From NCBI RefSeq assembly GCF_001632745.1, contig NZ_LQRT01000013.1, forward strand, positions 310,001-374,000: a stretch of DNA of 64,000 bases. Direction: 5' to 3'. Shown piece after piece: positions 27,605 through 36,825 of the stretch. The notes beneath the pieces were generated by a model. It worked only from the letters and a program-made list of their open reading frames with translations. It did no database searches and was not told the DNA's origin. Within the stretch, counting starts at the first letter, position 1. Every line of letters begins with the position of its first letter. The DNA is from Aquimarina aggregata (GTDB lineage Bacteria > Bacteroidota > Bacteroidia > Flavobacteriales > Flavobacteriaceae). Position numbers and translations under genes: made by a program.

Positions 27605-29002
27605 ATGAGTTATAAATTAACCACACATTTCAAACAAATTCTAGCAGACACTATCACTCCCGTAAGTGTCTATCTAAAAATAAGAGATCGTTTCCCTAAT
27701 AGTTTGTTATTAGAAAGTAGTGATTATCGAGGAAATGAAAACAGTTTTTCCTATATCTGCTGTAACCCTATTGCCAGTATTAAGATCGAAAAAGAAATCA
27801 TATATCAATCTTTTCCCGATAAAAGTACTACCGAAACAAAAGTTACCGACAGCACCAATATCCCAGAAATTATTGAGCAATTCGGACAACAATTTGACAC
27901 CTCAAAAAGTGACTTCAAATTTATCAACAATGGATTATTTGGATATATTTCTTATGATGCTGTTCGTTATTTTGAAAATATTGACATCACTAAAAAAGAA
28001 GGAGCACTCGATATCCCAGACATTCATTATGCTGTTTATCAAAATATAATCGCTATAAATCATTTTAATAATGAAGCATATATTTTTGCACATTGTTATA
28101 ATTCTGAAAGTAATATCGCCGAAATTGAATCGTTACTTAATGTCAAAAATTTTGCTTCGTATAGTTTTTCTACTTTAGGTGATACAACTTCTAATCTCAA
28201 TGATGAACAGTATAAAGAACATGTAGAATTAGCCAAAAGTCATTGTCAACGTGGTGATGTTTTCCAGTTGGTTTTATCTAAACGTTTTTCTCAAAAATTT
28301 AAAGGAGATGAATTTAATGTATATCGTGCTCTAAGAAGTGTAAATCCATCTCCTTATCTATTTTACTTTGATTATGGTGATTTCAAGATATTTGGAAGTT
28401 CTCCAGAAGCACAACTGGTTGTTAAAGATGAGATTGCAGAGATTCATCCTATCGCCGGAACCTTTAAACGAACAGGTAATGATGAACAAGACGCAGAATT
28501 AGCAAAAAAGCTATCTGTTGATGAAAAAGAAAATGCCGAACATGTTATGTTAGTCGATTTAGCACGCAACGACTTAAGCAGAAATGGAAGTAATGTTACC
28601 GTAGACAATTATAGAGAGGTTCAATTTTTTTCTCATGTAATTCATCTTGTTAGTAAAGTAACCGGAAAAAAACATCCTAATACGACTACTATGCAGATAG
28701 TTGCAGATACTTTTCCTGCTGGTACATTAAGTGGTGCTCCTAAACATATGGCAATGCAATTAATAGAAAAGTATGAAACGGTAAATCGAGATTTTTATGG
28801 AGGAGCCATCGGTTTTATGGATTTCTCGGGCAACTTTAACCACGCGATTATGATTCGTACATTTCTAAGTAAAAATCACCAACTACATTGGCAAGCAGGA
28901 GCGGGATTAGTTAATGAATCCAATAAGGAAAATGAATTACAAGAAGTATATAACAAATTAGGAGCACTAACAAAAGCTTTAAAATTAGCTGAAGAAATAT
29001 AG
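27605..29002 (+). CDS. trpE: Anthranilate synthase component I
   Basis: This 465-residue chorismate-binding enzyme has normal length. The N-terminal segment LLLESSDYRGNENS near residue 37 contains the LLES element used for tryptophan feedback binding. The catalytic domain has GDVFQLVLSKRF near 218, the IAGTFKRTG loop near 285 and the segment AGTLSGAPK near 375. With TrpG it makes anthranilate from chorismate and glutamine. It is the first structural gene after the attenuator, so both enzyme inhibition and attenuation by Trp are suggested. Confidence 0.95.
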   Translation: MSYKLTTHFKQILADTITPVSVYLKIRDRFPNSLLLESSDYRGNENSFSYICCNPIASIKIEKEIIYQSFPDKSTTETKVTDSTNIPEIIEQFGQQFDTSKSDFKFINNGLFGYISYDAVRYFENIDITKKEGALDIPDIHYAVYQNIIAINHFNNEAYIFAHCYNSESNIAEIESLLNVKNFASYSFSTLGDTTSNLNDEQYKEHVELAKSHCQRGDVFQLVLSKRFSQKFKGDEFNVYRALRSVNPSPYLFYFDYGDFKIFGSSPEAQLVVKDEIAEIHPIAGTFKRTGNDEQDAELAKKLSVDEKENAEHVMLVDLARNDLSRNGSNVTVDNYREVQFFSHVIHLVSKVTGKKHPNTTTMQIVADTFPAGTLSGAPKHMAMQLIEKYETVNRDFYGGAIGFMDFSGNFNHAIMIRTFLSKNHQLHWQAGAGLVNESNKENELQEVYNKLGALTKALKLAEEI

Positions 29003-29026
29003 GAGTTTAAATTCCGCAAAGAAATA

Positions 29027-29596
29027 ATGAAAAAAATATTAGTAATAGACAACTACGACTCGTTTGTGTACAATTTAGTACATTATCTAGAAGATTTAGG
29101 CTGCGAGGTTACCGTAAAACGAAACGATCAATTAGTTCTAAAAGATGTAGAACCTTATCAAAAGATTTTACTATCTCCAGGTCCTGGTGTTCCTGATGAA
29201 GCAGGATTATTAAAAGATATCATTAGCGCATATGCTGATTCAAAAAGTATCTTTGGGGTTTGTCTTGGACAACAGGCCATAGGAGAAGTTTTTGGTGGCA
29301 ATTTGACCAATCTCGAAAATGTATATCATGGCGTTGCTACCAACGTCACCTTAGCTGTAACAGACGAGCCTCTTTTTCAGGGGCTTGAAAAAAACTTTGA
29401 TGTGGGTAGATACCATTCTTGGGTGGTTACCGAACAAGGACTTCCTGAATGCTTAGAAGCAACATCATATGATGAAAACGGACAAATTATGTCACTTCGC
29501 CATAAAAAATTAGATGTTCGTGGTGTACAATTTCATCCAGAATCTGTATTAACACCAGATGGAAAAAAAATACTAGAAAACTGGGTCAACAATTGA
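29027..29596 (+). CDS. trpG: Anthranilate synthase component II (glutamine amidotransferase)
   Basis: This 189-residue class I glutamine amidotransferase has nucleophile Cys79 in GVCLGQQ and the His170/Glu172 pair in FHPES. The oxyanion motif LSPGPG lies near 50. It supplies ammonia to TrpE. It starts 24 nt after trpE and is followed by trpD. In many bacteria this subunit also serves aminodeoxychorismate synthase (PabA); no separate pab gene is in the window. Confidence 0.94.
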   Translation: MKKILVIDNYDSFVYNLVHYLEDLGCEVTVKRNDQLVLKDVEPYQKILLSPGPGVPDEAGLLKDIISAYADSKSIFGVCLGQQAIGEVFGGNLTNLENVYHGVATNVTLAVTDEPLFQGLEKNFDVGRYHSWVVTEQGLPECLEATSYDENGQIMSLRHKKLDVRGVQFHPESVLTPDGKKILENWVNN

Positions 29597-29689
29597 CATA
29601 AAAAATATGATAATTCGATATTAACAAAAAAATAATCCTAACACACTCTATATCTTTATGATAAAAAAAGAGTTCTGGACGTACTTGCT

Positions 29690-30688
29690 ATGAAAAATTT
29701 ACTCAATAGATTAATCAATCACGAAACAATCTCAAAAGAAGAAGCCAAAGCCGTATTGGTTAACATTTCTAAAGGAGATTACAACCAAAGTCAAATCGCA
29801 TCTTTCTTAACCGTTTATATGATGCGTAGTATTACCGTTGAAGAATTAGAAGGATTTAGAGATGCATTATTAGAACTCTGCGTAGCTATTGATTTAAGTG
29901 AATACAACCCTATCGATCTATGTGGTACAGGTGGTGATGGAAAAGATACTTTTAACATCTCTACATTATCATCATTTGTCTCTGCTGGTGCAGGAATAAA
30001 AGTAACTAAACATGGCAACTATGGTGTATCTTCTAAATGCGGAAGCTCTAATGTCATGGAACACTTAGGTATCAAATTTAGTAATGATAAAGATTTTTTA
30101 AAGCGTAGTATTGATGAGGCCGGAATTTGTGTATTGCACGCACCTTTATTTCACCCAGCAATGAAAAATGTAGCCCCAATTCGTAGAGAACTTGGTGTTA
30201 AGACTTTTTTCAATATGTTAGGACCAATGGTTAATCCCGCTTTTCCTAAAAATCAAATTGTTGGTGTTTTTAATCTTGAACTAGCAAGGATGTATGGATA
30301 TTTATATCAAAACACAGATAAAAACTTTACTATCATTCATGCATTAGATGGATATGATGAAATCTCCTTAACAGGAAATACTAAGACAATTTCAAATCAA
30401 ACAGAAGGAATGTTAACACCAAGTGATTTTGGTGTTTCTGCATTACAACAAGAAGAAATAGTTGGAGGAGATTCTATTTCGTCATCTGCCGATATCTTTA
30501 TGAATATTTTAAGTGGTAAAGGTACAGAGGCACAAAATAATGTTGTTTGTGCTAATGCAGGTATGGCTATTGCTACTGTAGAGAAATTAGCACCAATACA
30601 AGGGTTTGAACGTGCCAAAGAATCTTTATTATCTGGAAAAGGACTCGTAGCTCTACAAAAAATGCAAGAGCTGAGTAAAACGGCATAA
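29690..30688 (+). CDS. trpD: Anthranilate phosphoribosyltransferase
   Basis: This 332-residue protein is typical TrpD. The PRPP-binding motif GTGGDGKDTFNIST lies near residue 79, followed by KHGNYGVSSKCGSSNVME near 105 and GPMVNP near 178. It transfers phosphoribose to anthranilate. It lies 93 nt after trpG, the second widest spacing in the operon, but no terminator or clear promoter was seen between them. Confidence 0.95.
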   Translation: MKNLLNRLINHETISKEEAKAVLVNISKGDYNQSQIASFLTVYMMRSITVEELEGFRDALLELCVAIDLSEYNPIDLCGTGGDGKDTFNISTLSSFVSAGAGIKVTKHGNYGVSSKCGSSNVMEHLGIKFSNDKDFLKRSIDEAGICVLHAPLFHPAMKNVAPIRRELGVKTFFNMLGPMVNPAFPKNQIVGVFNLELARMYGYLYQNTDKNFTIIHALDGYDEISLTGNTKTISNQTEGMLTPSDFGVSALQQEEIVGGDSISSSADIFMNILSGKGTEAQNNVVCANAGMAIATVEKLAPIQGFERAKESLLSGKGLVALQKMQELSKTA

Positions 30689-30769
30689 AATTTAATTTAG
30701 GATAGACTCCTAGCCTATTTGTAAAATAAACCATTATTAAAATTTATCCAAAAACTAGGATATAAAACA

Positions 30770-31552
30770 ATGAATATACTAGATAAAATAGTAGCTGATA
30801 AACGTATCGAGGTCGAACTTAAAAAAAGCATCATCCCTACAACGCAATTAGAAAATTCTGTGTTATTTGATCGAAAAACAAATTCTCTGGCCAATGCATT
30901 ACGTAACAGTACAACAGGAATTATTGCAGAACATAAACGCAGATCTCCCTCTAAAGCAGTTATTAATCAAAAAGTAAGTGTCCAAGACGTTGCCATAGGG
31001 TATCAAAAAGCAGAGGTTTGTGGTATGTCAATATTAACCGATGGGAAATACTTTGGCGGCTCTTTAGACGATTTATTGCTTACAAGGGCATCTGTAGAGC
31101 TTCCTTTATTACGAAAAGAATTTATAATCGATGAATACCAACTACTCGAAGCAAAGGCTTACGGTGCAGATGTTATTTTGTTGATAGCTGCGGTACTTAC
31201 CAGAGATCAAATCAAATCTTTGTCCGAGTTTGCCAAAAGCCTATCACTTGATGTATTATTAGAAGTTCATAATCAAGAAGAATTAGAAAAGTCAATTATG
31301 CCCACACTCGATATGCTAGGTGTAAATAATCGAAACCTAAAAACATTCGAAGTTAGTACAGATATAAGCAAATCTTTAAGTGATCAGATTCCTGATGATT
31401 TTGTAAAAGTCTCAGAAAGTGGGATCAGTAGTATCGAAGCTATTAAAGATTTAAAACAATATGGATATAAAGGTTTTCTTATAGGTGAAAACTTTATGAA
31501 GACCGAGAATCCAGGAACTAGCGCAATAGAATTTATCCAAAATCTAAAATAA
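30770..31552 (+). CDS. trpC: Indole-3-glycerol phosphate synthase
   Basis: This 260-residue TIM barrel is a single-function TrpC. The N-terminus ILDKIVADKRIEVE is typical, catalytic EHKRRSPSK lies near residue 54, VNNRNLKTF near 186 and SESGISS near 217. It closes the indole ring from carboxyphenylamino-deoxyribulose phosphate. It is not fused to TrpF, which is encoded after one intervening gene. The following gene starts one nucleotide after the trpC stop codon. Confidence 0.95.
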   Translation: MNILDKIVADKRIEVELKKSIIPTTQLENSVLFDRKTNSLANALRNSTTGIIAEHKRRSPSKAVINQKVSVQDVAIGYQKAEVCGMSILTDGKYFGGSLDDLLLTRASVELPLLRKEFIIDEYQLLEAKAYGADVILLIAAVLTRDQIKSLSEFAKSLSLDVLLEVHNQEELEKSIMPTLDMLGVNNRNLKTFEVSTDISKSLSDQIPDDFVKVSESGISSIEAIKDLKQYGYKGFLIGENFMKTENPGTSAIEFIQNLK

Positions 31553-31553
31553 C

Positions 31554-32696
31554 TTGAGCAATATCAATACAATATTAGTAACAGGAGTAACAGGCAATAT
31601 AGGGTCACATGTATTATTCGAACTCTTATTTGATTTGTATTCGAAAAAAGAAGAAGCACGTATTTATGTTTTGATTCGCAAACAAAGGCATATATCTGCT
31701 CAAGAACGTTTATTAAATGAAGTTTTTTCTAAACAGCTTATTCCCGAAAAGATTGTTCCTTTCTATAAGGAATACATAGATAAATATGTAGAAGTAATTG
31801 AAGGAGAAATCCATAATTTTATACTTCCAGAAAAGGCAGGAAATACAATAACAGTATATCATTTAGCCGCTTCTGTAAACCTAAGTAATACAGAAAAAGC
31901 GAAACATGAAATTGCACATGTCAATTATCATCATACGCAAGCTTTTTTCGATACGATTAAGTGTCGTACAAAAAAACTAGTCTTTGTCAGCACTGCATTT
32001 TCAAGAGGTGAAATAGAAGGTGCAATCGAAGAGGATTATCATTCTGCTACGACATATAATTTTAGAAACTTCTATGAAGCGTATAAAATGAAAATCGAAA
32101 AACTAGTTTTACAAATCGCAAAAGAAAATAATTTTAGCTGCACTATTGCGAGACCTAGTATTGTATCAGGAAGGCTTATTGATTTTCCTAAATTTGTAAG
32201 CAGTAGATATATTGTTTTTTATGCTGTAGGAGAATTTTTTAACAAGATAAAAAAATCACATTCAAATATTGGCACAATAAGGCTTGCCTTAAATATAGAA
32301 GGAGGTCTTAATATTGTTCCTGTAGATTATGTTGCCAAAGGAATTATCCGTGCAGCTGATATCAAAGAAGAGCAATTAAATATCACTTTAACTCAAAATG
32401 TCCCAACCCAATATATAGCTACCAGTATTTTAAAAAAATGTGGTATTAACATAGAATTAGTTCCTGAAGAACCCGAAGATAAATCCACTATCGAGAAGTT
32501 ATTCTATAAAACAATTGGAAGTCAATTACTGAAATATTCAATGTCAAAAAATCATTATTTCGAATCCAAATTAATACGAAAATTACTTTCAAATATTGAA
32601 GAACCAAACATGAAAGAACATTTTCAAGAAATATATGATTTTGCGCATAATATCAATTTTAATAATGCCAATATTAAATTAGAAGCCAACCTTTAA
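31554..32696 (+). CDS. Extended SDR/thioester-reductase-like protein inserted between trpC and trpF
   Basis: This 380-residue protein begins with a Rossmann motif TGVTGNIGSHV (near residue 9). It has the SDR active-site elements FVSTAFSRG near 144 and Y-E-A-Y-K (YxxxK) near 174, followed by an ARPSIVSGR segment near 200. The pattern fits the NAD-binding-4 group, which includes thioester reductases and fatty acyl-CoA reductases, more than sugar epimerases. The start is TTG at 31554, one nucleotide after the trpC stop. Its end is 17 nt before trpF, so it is translated within the trp operon. No tryptophan-pathway step needs such an enzyme; its substrate is unknown. Confidence 0.75.
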   Translation: MSNINTILVTGVTGNIGSHVLFELLFDLYSKKEEARIYVLIRKQRHISAQERLLNEVFSKQLIPEKIVPFYKEYIDKYVEVIEGEIHNFILPEKAGNTITVYHLAASVNLSNTEKAKHEIAHVNYHHTQAFFDTIKCRTKKLVFVSTAFSRGEIEGAIEEDYHSATTYNFRNFYEAYKMKIEKLVLQIAKENNFSCTIARPSIVSGRLIDFPKFVSSRYIVFYAVGEFFNKIKKSHSNIGTIRLALNIEGGLNIVPVDYVAKGIIRAADIKEEQLNITLTQNVPTQYIATSILKKCGINIELVPEEPEDKSTIEKLFYKTIGSQLLKYSMSKNHYFESKLIRKLLSNIEEPNMKEHFQEIYDFAHNINFNNANIKLEANL

Positions 32697-32713
32697 CCTT
32701 GAAAAAAAAGAAG

Positions 32714-33364
32714 ATGAAATTGAAAGTTTGCGGAATGAAATATGAAGAAAACATAACTGCTGTAGCTGACTTAAAGCCAGATTATTTAGGTTTTATTTTT
32801 TATGAAAAATCTCCAAGAAATTTTGAAGAAGATATTTCTGAGCTTCCTGATACTATAAAAAAAACAGGCGTGTTTGTAGATGCTTCAATTAATTTTATAA
32901 TTGAAAAAGTAGTCAAGTTTGGTTTTAATGCAATTCAATTACATGGAAACGAATCTCCTGAATATTGTCAAGAATTAAGAAATCAGCTCGACGGCCCTCA
33001 AAGACCTTCGGGGTCTCGTCACATTGAAGTATGGAAAGTTTTCTCTATCAAAGATCAATTCGATTTTGAAATACTTAAATCGTATGAAGGTATCGTAGAT
33101 TATTTTTTGTTTGATACTAAAGGAAAAGAAAAAGGAGGCAATGGATATACATTTGATTGGCGCGTTTTAGAAAACTATCCCTCCACTACTCCATTTATAT
33201 TAAGTGGTGGTATTGGCTTAAATGAAATTGAAAAAATAAAAGAAATTATGAAGACCGGTTTACCTATTTATGCATTAGATGTAAACAGTAAATTTGAAAC
33301 GGCACCAGGTCTAAAAAACATAGAAGATTTAAAAGAATTTAAAAAACAATTATTCTCTAATTAA
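32714..33364 (+). CDS. trpF: Phosphoribosylanthranilate isomerase, with a GC-rich palindromic in-frame insert
   Basis: I choose ATG 32714 because MKLKVCGMK is the standard start with catalytic Cys at residue 6; a TTG at 32699 would add five lysine-rich residues. The barrel motifs IQLHGNES (near 77), the VDYFLFDT region and LSGGIGLNEI (near 166) are present, so the protein looks functional. Residues about 93-103 (DGPQRPSGSRH) are an extra loop encoded by 32987-33023, which is far richer in G and C than the rest and forms an imperfect palindrome. It lies between a helix and strand, where an insertion can be tolerated. Confidence 0.92.
   Translation: MKLKVCGMKYEENITAVADLKPDYLGFIFYEKSPRNFEEDISELPDTIKKTGVFVDASINFIIEKVVKFGFNAIQLHGNESPEYCQELRNQLDGPQRPSGSRHIEVWKVFSIKDQFDFEILKSYEGIVDYFLFDTKGKEKGGNGYTFDWRVLENYPSTTPFILSGGIGLNEIEKIKEIMKTGLPIYALDVNSKFETAPGLKNIEDLKEFKKQLFSN
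32987..33023. repeat. GC-rich imperfect palindrome inside trpF
   Basis: An inner stem pairs AGACC (33002-33006) with GGTCT (33012-33016), and an outer one pairs GACG (32990-32993) with CGTC (33017-33020). About 24 of 37 bases are G or C, in a region that is otherwise strongly AT-rich. It looks like a small REP-type element that entered the gene in frame. Confidence 0.55.
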
Positions 33365-33389
33365 ATAGAGCATATTATAAAATTACACT

Positions 33390-34571
33390 ATGAAATATCA
33401 AGCTAACGAAAAAGGGTACTATGGTGAGTTTGGAGGAGCATATATTCCTGAAATGCTATATCCAAACGTAGAAGAACTGCGCACTACATATCTGGATATT
33501 ATGAATGAACCATCTTTTAAAGAAGAGTTTAATCAATTATTAAAAGATTATGTTGGGCGTCCATCTCCGTTGTATTTTGCCAAACGCCTTTCAGAAAAAC
33601 ATAATACCAGAATTTACTTAAAACGTGAAGACCTTAATCATACTGGAGCTCACAAGGTCAATAATACTATTGGTCAAATTTTAGTTGCCAAAAAATTAGG
33701 TAAAAACAGAATCATTGCAGAAACTGGTGCTGGACAGCATGGGGTAGCAACAGCAACAGTATGTGCCCTTATGGGTATAAAATGCATTGTATATATGGGA
33801 GAAATTGATATTAAGCGACAAGCTCCCAATGTAGCACGTATGAAAATGCTCGGAGCCGAAGTAAGACCTGCTAAATCAGGTAGTAAAACTCTTAAAGATG
33901 CCACTAACGAAGCTATTAGAGATTGGATCAACAACCCTGTAGACACCCATTACATTATTGGATCAGCTATCGGACCTCATCCTTATCCAGATATGGTAAC
34001 ACGCTTTCAATCTGTAATTTCTGAAGAAATAAAATGGCAACTTAACGAGAAAGAAGGACGAGAAAACCCTGATTATGTAGTTGCTTGTATCGGTGGTGGA
34101 AGTAACGCTGCTGGAACATATTATCATTTCCTAGACAATCCTGATGTAGGAATCATTGCTGTAGAAGCTGCAGGAAAAGGTGTAAACAGTGGCGAAAGTG
34201 CTGCTACATCTCAATTAGGAAAAGAAGGTATTATTCATGGATGTAAAACATTGCTAATGCAAACTCCCGATGGTCAAATAACAGAGCCTTACTCTATCTC
34301 TGCAGGATTAGATTACCCTGGAGTAGGACCACTACATTCCCATTTATACAAAACAGGAAGAGGAGAATTTTTCTCAGTAACCGATGATGATGCTATGACT
34401 GCTGGGTTAGAATTATCTCAATTAGAAGGAATTATTCCGGCAATCGAAACATCACATGCACTGGCTATTTTTAATGATAAAAAATTTAAACCGGATGATA
34501 TTGTTGTAATTAGTCTTTCTGGTCGTGGAGATAAAGATTTGAACACCTACATCGATTATTTTAAATTATAA
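33390..34571 (+). CDS. trpB: Tryptophan synthase beta subunit
   Basis: This 393-residue protein is typical TrpB. The PLP-binding lysine is K89 in HTGAHKVNN, the phosphate-binding motif [10 protein letters not shown] lies near residue 230 and the GAGQHG motif near 111. The start ([19 protein letters not shown]) is standard. It condenses indole and serine to tryptophan, in a complex with TrpA encoded 21 nt downstream. Confidence 0.97.
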   Translation: MKYQANEKGYYGEFGGAYIPEMLYPNVEELRTTYLDIMNEPSFKEEFNQLLKDYVGRPSPLYFAKRLSEKHNTRIYLKREDLNHTGAHKVNNTIGQILVAKKLGKNRIIAETGAGQHGVATATVCALMGIKCIVYMGEIDIKRQAPNVARMKMLGAEVRPAKSGSKTLKDATNEAIRDWINNPVDTHYIIGSAIGPHPYPDMVTRFQSVISEEIKWQLNEKEGRENPDYVVACIGGGSNAAGTYYHFLDNPDVGIIAVEAAGKGVNSGESAATSQLGKEGIIHGCKTLLMQTPDGQITEPYSISAGLDYPGVGPLHSHLYKTGRGEFFSVTDDDAMTAGLELSQLEGIIPAIETSHALAIFNDKKFKPDDIVVISLSGRGDKDLNTYIDYFKL

Positions 34572-34592
34572 AAACTACTCTATTTAAGAAAA

Positions 34593-35354
34593 ATGAACCG
34601 AATTAATCAAAAATTAAATCAAGATAATAAGTTATTATCTATTTATTTTACCGCAGGATACCCATCACTTAATGATACCGTAAAAGTGATACAAGATTTA
34701 GAACAAAATGGAGTAGATATGATAGAGATAGGGTTACCATTTAGTGATCCTCTAGCAGATGGACCTACTATCCAAGAAAGTTCTACAGTCGCCTTAAAAA
34801 ATGGAATGACTACAAAACTTCTTTTTGAACAACTTAAAGATATCCGACAATCAGTTAACATCCCTTTAATTATTATGGGGTACTTTAACCCTATGATGCA
34901 ATATGGTATTGAAGCTTTTTGTGCTAAATGCCAAGAAATTGGTATCGATGGCTTAATTATACCCGATCTTCCCGTTGCCGAATACCACGAACATTATCAA
35001 GAGATATTTGAAAAATATGGATTGATAAATGTGTTTTTAATTACGCCTCAAACCTCTGACGAACGTATTCGATTTATTGATAGTGTATCTAACGGTTTTA
35101 TTTATATGGTTAGTTCTGCAAGTACAACGGGAGCAAAATCAACTTTTGGAGATGTACAACAGGATTATTTTAACCGCATCCAGAATTTAAAACTCAAAAA
35201 CCCTCAAATTGTAGGTTTTGGCATTAGTAATAACGAAACTTTTTTACAAGCCACCAAAACTACTAAGGGAGCTATTATTGGTTCGGCTTTTATAAAGCAT
35301 ATTACAAATAATGGAGTGAATAGCATAAGTGACTTTGTTAAAAAGATAAGATAG
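34593..35354 (+). CDS. trpA: Tryptophan synthase alpha subunit
   Basis: This 253-residue TIM barrel has catalytic Glu45 (EIGLPFSDP) and Asp56 (LADGP). The segment YMVSSASTTGAKS near 170 and the GFGIS phosphate motif near 209 follow. It cleaves indole-3-glycerol phosphate to indole, passed to TrpB. It is the last gene of the trp operon and is followed after 6 nt by a perfect 56-bp palindrome. Confidence 0.96.
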   Translation: MNRINQKLNQDNKLLSIYFTAGYPSLNDTVKVIQDLEQNGVDMIEIGLPFSDPLADGPTIQESSTVALKNGMTTKLLFEQLKDIRQSVNIPLIIMGYFNPMMQYGIEAFCAKCQEIGIDGLIIPDLPVAEYHEHYQEIFEKYGLINVFLITPQTSDERIRFIDSVSNGFIYMVSSASTTGAKSTFGDVQQDYFNRIQNLKLKNPQIVGFGISNNETFLQATKTTKGAIIGSAFIKHITNNGVNSISDFVKKIR

Positions 35355-35360
35355 ATAAGA

Positions 35361-35416
35361 TAAACGATTTGTTTTGTCATTCTAAGATATCTTAGAATGA
35401 CAAAACAAATCGTTTA
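35361..35416. repeat. Perfect 56-bp palindrome after trpA (probable terminator, possibly REP-derived)
   Basis: Positions 35361-35388 are the exact reverse complement of 35389-35416, with no spacer. As RNA it would form a very stable hairpin just after the trpA stop and so could end the trp operon, although no T run follows. The central part contains TTTGTCATTCTAAGA, reminiscent of dispersed flavobacterial repeats. Confidence 0.85.
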
Positions 35417-35549
35417 ATTACAACTTTTAAAGTAAATCTAATACTCCTAAATTTAACATTCTTTACGTTTAGATTATCGTAGTGTAACATCGGTTTCACA
35501 TTGTACTAACATTCATTTTGTTTCTTGCCAGAAATCTAAATTTTAAATA

Positions 35550-36686
35550 ATGAAACCACTTAAACACACATTATTATTGCTTATCGCAATAATTTCTTTC
35601 ACTTCTTGTGATTTTCTAGATGATTATACTGGGGGTCCAACTCCAGACAAAAAACCACTTATTATAGCACATAGAGGTGCGCAGTCTTTATTACCCGAAC
35701 ATACGCTACAAGGATATGTAAAAGCTATCGAATTAGGAGCTGATTTTATAGAACCAGATTTAGTATTAACAAAAGATGGCCATCTTGTAGTACGACACGA
35801 ACCTATGTTATCAGGCACAACAAACGTAGCCGACCTTCCAGAATTTGCAAACTTAAAAACTACCAAAGAACTAGATGGTAAAATGGTTACAGACTGGTTT
35901 GCTATAGATTTTACTTTGGCACAAATTAAAACACTAAAAGCAAGGCAGGCATTTGGTAGTAGACCAAAAGATTTTGATGACCAATTTGATATCCCAACTT
36001 TTGAAGAAGTTATATTACTTGCTAAAAAACAGTCTATCAAAGGAGGAAAAACAATTGGGATATATCCCGAAATCAAACATCCGTTATTTCATAACAACTT
36101 CTTTGGAACACATGTAATGGAAAATAAACTACTATATACCCTAAAAAAGGCTGGATTAAATCTTAAAAATGCGCCTGTATTTGTGCAATGTTTCGAGGTT
36201 GAACCTTTGCAATACATTAATTCTAAATCACCTGTAAAACTGGTACAATTAATTTCTACCTATAACATTAACAAAGATGGATCTTTAGATTATAATGTGC
36301 CTTCAGGAGATTTTATATCGTATGGTTCTCCTTTTGATTTTTATAGCAATGGAGACTCTAGAACGTATGAGTTTTTTACTACTGAAGAAGGAATGAAGTT
36401 TACAGCGACTTATGCTGATGGTATTGGACCTTGGAAACCTTTTATCATTTCATATAAAACCGAAGAATCCGGAGAGCTTACTCTGTTACCTGCAACAGAT
36501 TTTATATCACTTGCTCATAAAAATAACTTATTGGTACATCCATATACATTTCGTAATGAAAACACGCAATGGAGTGGTGGAAATCCAGAAAGAGAATATC
36601 ATTTATTTTTTGATGCTGGCGTAGATGGTCTATTTACTGATTATACTGATGAAGCAGTAAAAGCACTAGAAACTTGGAGGGATTAA
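35550..36686 (+). CDS. Glycerophosphodiester phosphodiesterase lipoprotein
   Basis: This 378-residue lipoprotein (Cys20, FTSC) has a complete GDPD domain. IAHRGAQSLLPEHT near residue 42 holds the catalytic His-Arg, EPDLVLTKDGHLVVRHE near 71 supplies the metal ligands and second His, and YPEIKHP near 175 supplies a further acidic group. It resembles periplasmic GlpQ enzymes rather than the short cytoplasmic UgpQ. It would release glycerol 3-phosphate from glycerophosphodiesters in the envelope. It is a single-gene unit with a terminator after it. Confidence 0.9.
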   Translation: MKPLKHTLLLLIAIISFTSCDFLDDYTGGPTPDKKPLIIAHRGAQSLLPEHTLQGYVKAIELGADFIEPDLVLTKDGHLVVRHEPMLSGTTNVADLPEFANLKTTKELDGKMVTDWFAIDFTLAQIKTLKARQAFGSRPKDFDDQFDIPTFEEVILLAKKQSIKGGKTIGIYPEIKHPLFHNNFFGTHVMENKLLYTLKKAGLNLKNAPVFVQCFEVEPLQYINSKSPVKLVQLISTYNINKDGSLDYNVPSGDFISYGSPFDFYSNGDSRTYEFFTTEEGMKFTATYADGIGPWKPFIISYKTEESGELTLLPATDFISLAHKNNLLVHPYTFRNENTQWSGGNPEREYHLFFDAGVDGLFTDYTDEAVKALETWRD

Positions 36687-36709
36687 AACCATAAATTAAC
36701 GTAGAATGC

Positions 36710-36741
36710 ATAAGAGGTTTCTTGAAAAAGAAACCTCTTAT
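36710..36741 (+). terminator. Terminator after the glycerophosphodiesterase gene
   Basis: A perfect 14-bp stem (36710-36723 with 36728-36741) has a 4-nt GAAA loop and is followed by TTTCTTT. It lies 24 bp after the stop codon. Confidence 0.85.
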
Positions 36742-36825
36742 TTCTTTAATACAAATCATAAAAATACAATCAAAAAGTTCTTTTTTACGATTTAGCATAC
36801 TAGAAAACTGATGATATTATTTATT

